Assembly: GCA_016190585.1 (NCBI GenBank)
Contig: JACPQH010000050.1
Location: forward strand, 1 to 20,622
Reading direction: 5' to 3'
From: Chloroflexota bacterium
GTDB taxonomy: Bacteria > Chloroflexota > Dehalococcoidia > Dehalococcoidales > RBG-16-60-22
DNA: 20,622 bases
Shown here: piece by piece, positions 16,001 through 20,622 of the stretch
Layout: each line of letters opens with the position of its first letter
Numbering within the stretch: position 1 is the stretch's first letter
Made by a program: the position numbers and the translations under genes
The notes under the pieces: model-generated
Seen by the model: only the letters and a program-made list of their open reading frames with translations
Database searches by the model: none
Told to the model about the DNA's origin: nothing

Positions 16001-17182
16001 GGCCGCCGCCTTGCCCCTGGTCGTGGTGAGCACCAGCGTCTCCGTTTTCAGCTCGGCGAAGTCCTTGTTCAGGTAGGTTACCCGGGCGTCCAGCGCGGCC
16101 TCCACCAGCTTCCTGTCCGGGGTGGTGGTGACCGCCAGGAAGCCGAAAGGCAGGCCCGGCTTGAAGACGGCGCCCGAAGGTATCAACTGGATGTTGACCG
16201 AGGACGCCGCCACCGTGAGAAGCTGGCTCGTCTTTTCCTCGTAGCCGGTGGCGCTCTCGGTCACGGTGAAGTCCAGGGTAACGTTGCCCAGGCCCCCCGC
16301 CGCCGGCACGCCGGCCACGTAGCCCGCCGCCGGGATACTGAACTCGGCCGCGCCGTCGATATCCTTCGCGAAGGTGCTGTAGACCTCCCACTTGCCCACG
16401 TACCGCGAGGCCTTGACCTCGAGCGTGCCTTTCACCGGCTTGCCGAAGCTGTACTCGGCGGCGACGCTGCCTTTAATCGTCTCATTGACCAGGAACCAGT
16501 CCTTGGGCAGCTCGACCTTTATCTCGTACTTGGGCAGCACGTACTCTTCGACCCGGAAGTCAAGCTGGGTCTTGGAGCGGGAGGTCGAGGCGTTTATCTT
16601 CCAGACGCCGAGATTCGGCTCGGCGGACAAGGGCAGGTCAAGCTTCGCCATGCCGTAATCGTCGGTGGTCAGCTCCTTGCGAAAGACCTTGATGCCCTTG
16701 GCGTCCATCACCTCGATGATCGCGGGTTCGCTCCGGGGCTTCAGCTCGGCGTCCAGGGCGAGCAGCCGGATGTGGATGGTCTGGCCCGGCTTGTAGATCG
16801 GCTTGTCCGTCTCCAGGAACACCAGGAAGCTGTTTTCAACCCTGACCCTGGCCTCGCTTGCGAAACCCTCGCCCTTCAGGCGGACGGTGTATTCGCCCTC
16901 GGCCACGTCCGGCACATCGAATGTGATACTGCCGCTGCCGTTGATACGCTCAACAACGGTGGCTACGGCACGGTCTTCGTTGAGCAGCGAGAGCTCCACC
17001 CGGCCCGAGGCCGGACGCCCCGCGTTAAGGAGGGCGACCGGGACCATCTGCCGGGAACCGGCCGGCAGCACCGACGGCACCACGGCGGTATAGGCATCGG
17101 CGGCCAGCGCCGGCGCACAGGCGGGCATTATGGAGAAGAGCAGGGTGACGGCCAGGACAACGACGCCAATTTTATATCTCAT
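13073..17182 (-). CDS. Secreted animal-like alpha-2-macroglobulin / complement-type thioester protein
   Basis: This 1369-residue protein has a Sec signal peptide (1-28, cleavage after APALA likely). MG domains include FLETDKPIYKPGQTIHIRLL (122-141), VEEYVLPKYEIKVELP (211-226) and VGLVAVDKSVFIL (550-562). A bait-like, Pro-rich segment (about 575-668) precedes FFPETWLWQEM (672-682) and the A2M block (VPDSITTWMLRAVALS, AFQPFFLSVDLPYAAIRGE). The thioester is GCGEQNM (887-893). A TED helical barrel contains LWLTSFVLKSFAQAR and THKEMMGGL (1001-1009), and the C-terminus resembles the receptor-binding domain (about 1265-1365). Anaphylatoxin and C345C parts are absent. H1002 matches the acyl-transfer His of C3/TEP, where human A2M has Asn. 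The mature chain has one cysteine, C888. Such proteins trap proteases or tag surfaces covalently. ATG follows GGGAG by 6 bases; it is monocistronic and has no pbpC neighbour. Confidence 0.95.
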   Translation of the reverse strand: MRYKIGVVVLAVTLLFSIMPACAPALAADAYTAVVPSVLPAGSRQMVPVALLNAGRPASGRVELSLLNEDRAVATVVERINGSGSITFDVPDVAEGEYTVRLKGEGFASEARVRVENSFLVFLETDKPIYKPGQTIHIRLLALDAELKPRSEPAIIEVMDAKGIKVFRKELTTDDYGMAKLDLPLSAEPNLGVWKINASTSRSKTQLDFRVEEYVLPKYEIKVELPKDWFLVNETIKGSVAAEYSFGKPVKGTLEVKASRYVGKWEVYSTFAKDIDGAAEFSIPAAGYVAGVPAAGGLGNVTLDFTVTESATGYEEKTSQLLTVAASSVNIQLIPSGAVFKPGLPFGFLAVTTTPDRKLVEAALDARVTYLNKDFAELKTETLVLTTTRGKAAATVNPPAGAVALRIEVSGQGAQASRLVESSYSPSGNFIHIEQLSEGTPQVGDELRFKVYSTGEAANFYYEVVARGRIVFSDFVKGSEIALQTTPAMAPSARLLVYQVLPNAEIAADYLPFKVEAGYPQGVTVEFSQPEAAPGEEVTIRVTTEGEAKVGLVAVDKSVFILAENRLNLQQVFDELERLYMKPQAELHEVSFPQTVLNRGAKEVFRDAGVVVLSSGRVPEGKEYKDERLAKGGPGGIMMDLARALPPPLIVVQAPSAAPAPGLAEVQRVRQFFPETWLWQEMMTNSRGQGSLRVTVPDSITTWMLRAVALSKNAGLGIAEAQLKAFQPFFLSVDLPYAAIRGEEFPVRVAVYNYLDEPQSVLVQLQPEAWFQVLDDTEKTIEIKPNDIGAAEFRIKPQQIGTSALKVSARSRQAADAVIKTLIIEPEGVAREIVENLSLASGASLELDTGIALSAIAGSGRAYLSVTSSYLTQTIAGLEGLLQMPFGCGEQNMIVFAPDVFITRYLQASGQLKPEVMAQAEKLMLTGYQRELTYRRSDGSFSAFGQSDKEGSLWLTSFVLKSFAQARDIIYIDDAVLAAARDWITSHQNADGSFDVIGFVTHKEMMGGLSGKPALTAYVAVALMQYGETAAAGRAVRYLEGRLGDTGDAYTLALATYALGLAGSPKAGEARDKLMKLAIEDENGLHWEAGGGPEPVPLKMAPFRPEIMPRPTADIEATAYAALALLKLGGALNASRSAKWLTSQRNAYGGYGSTQDTVVALEALTEFASGARADVDLTVDIEVAGKKQQLRVRPENFDVLQVVELPVNETVRVSARGKGEAIAQIVTRFNLPEVAPAQEILGIDVDYDAGQVAVDDLVKVSVAMTFNPPLPIEAGMVVLDVAVPTGFAAVGESIAAIREPKLKRYDISGRKVIFYIENMLPGDRVAFAFDVRALYPVKAKAVVSQAYAYYQPDIAAESLGRDITVLGQK

Positions 17183-17249
17183 CTTAATCTCCCGTCATGA
17201 CGATGACACCCTTTAAAACGGGCTGTCGGTAGAAAAGTTACCTCAAAGT

Positions 17250-17401
17250 CCGGTAAAGTAAGGGCAGGTACTTATTGACAAGGCGGGAAGCGGGCCGTAC
17301 AATGGCTCGGTAAGGCCATGAGATGACCGCAAGCGTACAATTGCCGGCGGGCAGCCACGCGGAGACCAAACCCGGAAATAAGGCTGCGTTCACTTTACCG
17401 G
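17250..17401. repeat. Perfect 10-bp inverted repeat bracketing a promoter
   Basis: CCGGTAAAGT (17250-17259) and ACTTTACCGG (17392-17401) are exact inverse copies 132 bases apart. They enclose the 17275 promoter and most of the small ORF at 17323. They may be operator halves, the stem of a long RNA, ends of a mini element, or chance. Confidence 0.4.
17275..17303 (+). promoter_or_regulatory. Strong sigma-70 promoter
   Basis: TTGACA (17275-17280), exactly 17 bases, TACAAT (17298-17303): 11 of 12 consensus bases. Transcription would start near 17310, about 270 bases before the zinc-ribbon ATG, giving a long leader or a separate small transcript. Confidence 0.65.
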
Positions 17402-17442
17402 TTTCCCGAAATAAATTGGCCGGAATTAAAAATTCCTCTTGA
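17323..17442 (+). CDS. Possible 39-residue small protein
   Basis: An open frame from ATG at 17323 runs 39 codons to TGA, starting about 13 bases downstream of the predicted transcription start at 17310. The only ribosome-site match is a weak AAGG 7 bases upstream. The product begins MTASVQLPAGSHAETKPGNK and ends KLAGIKNSS; it is polar with no membrane segment or cysteine. I recognise no family. It ends over the -35 of the next promoter. It may instead be non-coding leader RNA. Confidence 0.2.
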   Translation: MTASVQLPAGSHAETKPGNKAAFTLPVSRNKLAGIKNSS

Positions 17443-17467
17443 CTTTTAGCTTGAAATATATTAAAAA
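17439..17467 (+). promoter_or_regulatory. Second promoter candidate for the zinc-ribbon gene
   Basis: TTGACT (17439-17444), 17 bases, TAAAAA (17462-17467), in the most AT-rich part of the gap. The start would be near 17474, about 100 bases before the ATG. The -10 is weak (4 of 6). Confidence 0.45.
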
Positions 17468-17577
17468 TCTAGCTAACCTGCTGTTTTGTTGTTTTTGAGG
17501 CGGAATATGGTAGCGGGGGAAAGCGAACCATCCGCCCGGGAACATGGGCAGGGAAGTACTAAGGAGGCGTTATTTTT

Positions 17578-17868
17578 ATGGCCCTGACTGACAAGAACCT
17601 GGCGTGCCGCGACTGTGGGAAGGAGTTCGTCTTCACAGTGGGCGAGCAAGAGTTTTACGCGTCCCGCGGCTTGATGAACGAGCCGAAACGCTGCCCCGAG
17701 TGCCGCGCGGCTTCGCGCCAGCAGAGGCAAGGCGGCTCCAGGGACCCGAGACCCGTTTTCAGCGCGGTTTGCGCCGCCTGCGGCGCCGAGACCACCGTAC
17801 CCTTCGAGCCGAAGGAAGGACGCCCGGTCTACTGCAAAGACTGCTACACCAGAATGAAAGCCCAGTAA
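17578..17868 (+). CDS. Double zinc-ribbon protein (zf-trcl type)
   Basis: This 96-residue protein carries two treble-clef/zinc-ribbon modules. The first (C10-x2-C13, C39-x2-C42) contains DCGKEFVFTVGEQEFYASRG and NEPKRCPECR, which matches the probable zinc-ribbon family zf-trcl. The second (C65-x2-C68, C86-x2-C89) contains AVCAACGAETTVPFEPKEGRPVYCKDCY. A Gln/Arg-rich hinge (RQQRQGGSRDPRP) joins them. ATG at 17578 is preceded by AAGGAGG with a 10-base spacing. The function of the family is not known to me; nucleic-acid or protein binding is the usual guess. Its long leader and strong promoters suggest high or regulated expression. Confidence 0.88.
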   Translation: MALTDKNLACRDCGKEFVFTVGEQEFYASRGLMNEPKRCPECRAASRQQRQGGSRDPRPVFSAVCAACGAETTVPFEPKEGRPVYCKDCYTRMKAQ

Positions 17869-17949
17869 GAGAGCCAGCTTTACAAAGCCCCACCTCACAC
17901 CTGTAAGTTCCCTTTCTTACCCGCCGATTATTGCAGGAGGGGGTACGTA

Positions 17950-17982
17950 TTGCTTTTTCCGGCGTGCAGGGAAGGCGTTTGA
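17950..17982 (+). CDS. Possible 10-codon upstream ORF overlapping the next start
   Basis: The best ribosome site before the pyrophosphorylase, AGGAGGGGG (17935-17943), is placed for a TTG at 17950, not for the main gene. That frame reads MLFPACREGV and stops at TGA 17980-17982, overlapping the next TTG as TTGA. This layout suits termination-reinitiation coupling. It may also be chance. Confidence 0.3.
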   Translation: MLFPACREGV

Positions 17983-19052
17983 AAGCGCTGATTCTCATCG
18001 GCGGTCAGGGTACCAGGCTGCGTCCGCTGACGTGCAACACCCCCAAAGCCATGGTGCCCATCCTGAACCGGCCTTTCCTGGAATACCTCCTTCAGTACCT
18101 TAAGCAGCACGGCGTCAGCGAGGCCGTGCTGGCGATGGGCTATCTGCCCGGCCCCGTCCGCGACTACCTGGGCGACGGCGCCGCCCTGGGCCTGAAGGTC
18201 CACTACCTGGTCGAGGATACGCCGCTGGGCACGGCGGGCGCCGTCAAGAACGCCGAAGCCTACCTCGATGAGACCTTCCTCGTCTTCAACGGGGATATCG
18301 TCACCGGTATCGACCTTTCCGATATGCTCCGGCGGCACCGGGATGCCGGGCCCCGGGTCACCATCGCCCTGACCCCGGTCGAGGACCCCTCGGCCTACGG
18401 GGTGGTGGAAACCGACGGGCGGGGCTTGGTCCGGCGCTTCATCGAGAAGCCGCCGCCGGGCACGGCCGCCTCCAACATGATCAACGCCGGCATCTACATC
18501 ATCGAACCCGAGGTATTGCGGAGCGTTCCGCCGGCGACATTCTTCATGTTCGAGCGCGACCTCTTTCCCCTGCTCCTTGCCCGGGGCGAGCCGATGCTGG
18601 CCTACCCCTCGCACGCCTACTGGATCGACATCGGCACCCCGGAAAAGTACCTCAAGGTCAACCACGACCTGCTCCTCCAGGCGCCGGGTACGGTCCTGGC
18701 CGCCCCCGGCAGCATCCACCCCTCGGCCGCCGTCACCGCCCCGGCGCTCATCGGCCCGGGCACGATCATCGGCGAGGGCGCCGCGGTCGCCGGCCCCACC
18801 GTCATCGGTCCCGATTGCGAGATCGGCCCGGGCGCGCGGGTAGAGGCCTGTGTTATATGGAGGGGCGCCCGCATCGGCCGCAACGCCTGCGTCGAGAAGT
18901 CGGTCATCGGCTTCGACGCCGTGGTCGAGGACGGCGGCCGGGTGCCCGAAGGCTGCATCCTGGCGGACCGGGTGCGGGTGGGGTGGGGAGCCAGGCTGAC
19001 CCCCGGGACCCGCATCGCGCCGGACACCTGCGCCGGCCAGGACGGCGGCTGA
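17979..19052 (+). CDS. Sugar-nucleotide pyrophosphorylase (mannose-1-phosphate guanylyltransferase type)
   Basis: The enzyme joins a sugar 1-phosphate to NTP to make an NDP-sugar for glycans. The nucleotidyltransferase domain (about 1-235) has GGQGTRLRPLT (8-18), PKAMVPILNRP, the metal-binding FNGD and WIDIGTPEKYL. The C-terminal third (about 245-350) is a left-handed beta-helix of hexapeptides (ALIGPGTIIGEGAAVAG). DIGTPEKYL with a short helix tail resembles archaeal/eukaryotic-type GDP-mannose pyrophosphorylases, but glucose-1-phosphate specificity is possible. I place the start at TTG 17979 (MKALILIGGQG), the usual N-terminus, with AGGGAAGG just upstream. In-frame TTG 17931 and GTG 17964 are poorer because the upstream AGGAGG does not fit them. 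Sugar-transfer neighbours are absent. Confidence 0.9.
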   Translation: MKALILIGGQGTRLRPLTCNTPKAMVPILNRPFLEYLLQYLKQHGVSEAVLAMGYLPGPVRDYLGDGAALGLKVHYLVEDTPLGTAGAVKNAEAYLDETFLVFNGDIVTGIDLSDMLRRHRDAGPRVTIALTPVEDPSAYGVVETDGRGLVRRFIEKPPPGTAASNMINAGIYIIEPEVLRSVPPATFFMFERDLFPLLLARGEPMLAYPSHAYWIDIGTPEKYLKVNHDLLLQAPGTVLAAPGSIHPSAAVTAPALIGPGTIIGEGAAVAGPTVIGPDCEIGPGARVEACVIWRGARIGRNACVEKSVIGFDAVVEDGGRVPEGCILADRVRVGWGARLTPGTRIAPDTCAGQDGG

Positions 19053-19077
19053 GAAACTTCCCGCAAACCGGTATAAT
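19049..19077 (+). promoter_or_regulatory. Candidate promoter giving a leaderless panE transcript
   Basis: TATAAT (19072-19077) is perfect; CTGAGA (19049-19054, 4 of 6) lies 17 bases upstream, over the end of the previous gene. The expected start point, 7 bases past the -10, is 19084, exactly the first base of the panE GTG. Confidence 0.5.
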
Positions 19078-19083
19078 GGACTC

Positions 19084-20034
19084 GTGAAAGAGCGCAGCCG
19101 CATCGCGGTTATCGGCGCCGGGGCGGTCGGCAGCTACTACGGCGCCCGGCTGGCCGAGGCAGGACATGACGTCCGTTTCCTCCTGCGGCGGGACTATGAG
19201 GCCGTGCACCGCGGGGGCCTGAAAATCACCAGCCCCGACGGCGACCTGACGCTGGCCGACCCCTTCGTCGCCCGGAGCAGCGCCGATATCGGACCGGTGG
19301 ACTGGGTGCTGTGCGCCCTGAAGGCGACCTCGGCCGGGGAGGCGCGGGCGCTGCTGCGGCCCTGCGTGACGCCGGACACGCGCATCCTCCTCCTGATGAA
19401 CGGCCTGGGGCTCGAAGAGCTGTTCGCCGGCTGGTTCCGGCCCGGCCGCGTCTTCGGCGGCATGGCCTTTACCTGCATCAACCGCGGCGAGCCGGGCAGC
19501 GTTCACCACCTGGCTTACGGCCCGGTAACGATAGGCCACTTCCGGAATGACCCGCGCGAGCTTGAGACCGCGCTGGCGCTGTGGCAGGGAAGCAAGGTCA
19601 AAGTATCGGCCTCGCCTTCCCTGAAGCGGGCGCGCTGGGAAAAGCTGTGCTGGAACATCCCCTTCAGCGGCCTGTGCGTCGCCGCCGGGGGCGTGGCCAC
19701 CGACCGCATCGTGGGTGACGCCGGTCTCCGCGCCGAGGCGCGGGCGCTGATGGAGGAGGTCATCCGGGCGGGTAACGCCGACCTGGCGGCCGGCGCCGAG
19801 AGCGCGCGGCTCGACGGCGAAGGCATTGTCTCCCGGATGTTCGCCGCAACCGATGAAATGGGCGCCTACCGGCCCAGCCTGATGATCGACTTCGTGGAAG
19901 GCAGGTCGATGGAGGTCGAGGCGATGTTCGGCGAGCCGCTGCGCCGCGCCCTGGCGCTGGACGTGGACGCGCCCCGGCTACGGCTGCTGACGTCCCTCCT
20001 GCGCGCCCTGAACACTCACAGCGACCGCCAGTAG
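19084..20034 (+). CDS. panE: 2-dehydropantoate 2-reductase (PanE/ApbA family)
   Basis: PanE reduces ketopantoate to pantoate with NADPH in coenzyme A synthesis. The 316-residue protein has an N-terminal Rossmann motif GAGAVGS (11-17), K80 in CALKATS, MNGLG (105-109) and the catalytic block RWEKLCWNIPFSGLCV with K187 and N191. C-terminal helices include SLMIDFVEGRSMEVEAMFG, a strong family signature. GTG at 19084 has no Shine-Dalgarno; it may be read from a leaderless mRNA. Bacteria often carry several PanE-like paralogs with other substrates, so the reaction is likely but not certain. It overlaps the convergent deacetylase gene by 19 bases. Confidence 0.9.
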   Translation: MKERSRIAVIGAGAVGSYYGARLAEAGHDVRFLLRRDYEAVHRGGLKITSPDGDLTLADPFVARSSADIGPVDWVLCALKATSAGEARALLRPCVTPDTRILLLMNGLGLEELFAGWFRPGRVFGGMAFTCINRGEPGSVHHLAYGPVTIGHFRNDPRELETALALWQGSKVKVSASPSLKRARWEKLCWNIPFSGLCVAAGGVATDRIVGDAGLRAEARALMEEVIRAGNADLAAGAESARLDGEGIVSRMFAATDEMGAYRPSLMIDFVEGRSMEVEAMFGEPLRRALALDVDAPRLRLLTSLLRALNTHSDRQ

Positions 20035-20622
20035 CGCCCGGCCGCCCCTTTAAGCCGCTGGATTACCCGCCGCGTCTCCTCCAGGGCGGCGTCGTTCCGG
20101 AGCGAGGCGGGCGCCGGCCCCGGTTCCTCGATGGCGGCCTCGAAACCGGTGATACCGGATATCAGCGCCAGCCAGGCGTAGGGCAGGACCTTTTCATTGT
20201 AGCCGGACGCGATAAGGTCGATCTGCCGGCCGCCGCACACCCCGGTCATCCGCCGCACCCGCTCCCCGATCATATGGAAGCCGCTGACGGTGACGCCCAG
20301 TCGCGTCAGGCCGTCGCTGAAATGAGGGTCAGACCCCCCGTTGCGGATGATTAGCTCCGGCCGGAACTCGGCGCACAGCGGCTCGACGACCTCCTCGAAA
20401 GCCAGCCGGTAGGACTCGTCCCCGGCGCCCGGCGGCATGGGGATATTGATATTGAAGCCCTCCCCCGCCCCCGAGCCCACCTCGTCCACGAAGCCGGTGC
20501 CCGGGTAGAGCGTCATCGGGTCCTGGTGGAGGTCGATGAACAGCACCCGCGGCTCGGCGTAGAAGTACTCGCTGGTGCCGTTGCCGGCGTGGGCGTCGGT
20601 GTCCAGGATGAGGAGCCTTTTC
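20016..20622 (-). CDS. Histone deacetylase / acetylpolyamine amidohydrolase family (5' end missing)
   Basis: The frame is open to the right edge, so the start lies outside the window; the visible part is 201 C-terminal residues. The zinc-binding motif LDTDAHAGNG (D-x-D-x-H-x-GNG) lies 6-15 residues in. IRNGGSDPHFSDGL further on supplies the second zinc aspartate and follows the GFDxHxxDPL pattern of the family. Ala replaces the second His of the common HHGNG. These enzymes remove acetyl groups from lysines, polyamines or acetoin-related substrates; the specific target cannot be read here. A GTG at 20546 is internal to the domain and not the true start. Confidence 0.88.
   Translation of the reverse strand, partial: KRLLILDTDAHAGNGTSEYFYAEPRVLFIDLHQDPMTLYPGTGFVDEVGSGAGEGFNINIPMPPGAGDESYRLAFEEVVEPLCAEFRPELIIRNGGSDPHFSDGLTRLGVTVSGFHMIGERVRRMTGVCGGRQIDLIASGYNEKVLPYAWLALISGITGFEAAIEEPGPAPASLRNDAALEETRRVIQRLKGAAGRYWRSL

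Larger units (their letters stand above)
17183..17577. other. 395-base intergenic region between divergent genes
   Basis: It separates the macroglobulin gene (leftward) from the zinc-ribbon gene (rightward). It holds two forward promoter candidates, a 10-bp inverted repeat and a possible 39-codon ORF, listed separately. The right part (17400-17500) is distinctly AT-rich against the GC-rich surroundings. For the leftward gene I find the GGGAG ribosome site but no convincing -35/-10 pair. No tRNA or known riboswitch consensus was recognised. Confidence 0.6.

Noticed and set aside
17116..17121. C22 of the macroglobulin as a lipoprotein cysteine
   Set aside because: The preceding residues (IMPA) are a poor lipobox and a good signal-peptidase I site follows.
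17304..17440. c-di-GMP or other known riboswitch in the long leader
   Set aside because: Fragments such as GACCGCAAGCG recall aptamer loops, but the order and spacing of conserved blocks do not fit any class I know.
17928..19103. A 391-codon minus-strand frame opposite the pyrophosphorylase
   Set aside because: The plus-strand frame has GGQGTRLRPLT and WIDIGTPEKYL; the opposite product has no family features.
20016..20546. GTG at 20546 as the start of the deacetylase
   Set aside because: The frame continues upstream with the zinc motif DTDAHAGNG, so the gene simply runs off the window.

Overview
The window is about 20.6 kb of GC-rich bacterial DNA that is almost fully coding. It has no rRNA, tRNA, CRISPR array or insertion sequence that I can see. 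Standalone ThiN, an Rrf2-led cysteine cluster, a DtxR-FeoA/FeoB pair, a DUF1015 protein, a zf-trcl zinc ribbon and frequent TTG/GTG starts would fit Chloroflexota, perhaps Dehalococcoidia. That placement is an inference from gene content and was not computed.

Region 1 (78-8628, minus strand) is a sulfur cluster. In transcription order it is an Rrf2 regulator, cysK, cysE, a cystathionine gamma-synthase/lyase, thrC, a NIL-domain protein, a cysteine desulfurase, thiN, a small zinc-ribbon protein, mnmA and a ThiS/MoaD-like sulfur carrier. CysE and CysK make cysteine. ThrC and the Cys/Met enzyme use homoserine-derived substrates. The desulfurase releases persulfide sulfur from cysteine, and MnmA puts sulfur into tRNA. 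ThiN and the ThiS-like protein point to thiamine. Two gaps (6253-6409 and 4971-5094) may split the cluster into two or three transcripts.

Region 2 (8629-11524) holds a compact divergent promoter region and an iron operon of a DtxR-type repressor with a FeoA-like tail and feoB. Two tandem DtxR-like boxes overlap the -10 of the iron promoter. The two divergent -35 hexamers are the arms of one perfect inverted repeat.

Region 3 (11525-13072) carries a DUF1015 protein, followed by a hairpin between convergent genes.

Region 4 (13073-17182, minus strand) is one 1369-residue secreted alpha-2-macroglobulin. It resembles animal thioester proteins (complement C3, TEP, A2M) more than the usual bacterial lipoprotein type. 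It has a GCGEQNM thioester, a C3-like THKEMMGGL stretch with the putative catalytic His, a receptor-binding-like C-terminus, and only one cysteine in the mature chain. This is the most striking item in the window.

Region 5 (17183-20622) starts with a 395-base gap holding two forward promoter candidates, a 10-bp inverted repeat and a possible 39-codon ORF. Then come a double zinc-ribbon protein, a sugar-nucleotide (GDP-mannose-type) pyrophosphorylase, a PanE/ApbA-type reductase that may be leaderless, and a histone-deacetylase-family gene that runs off the right edge.
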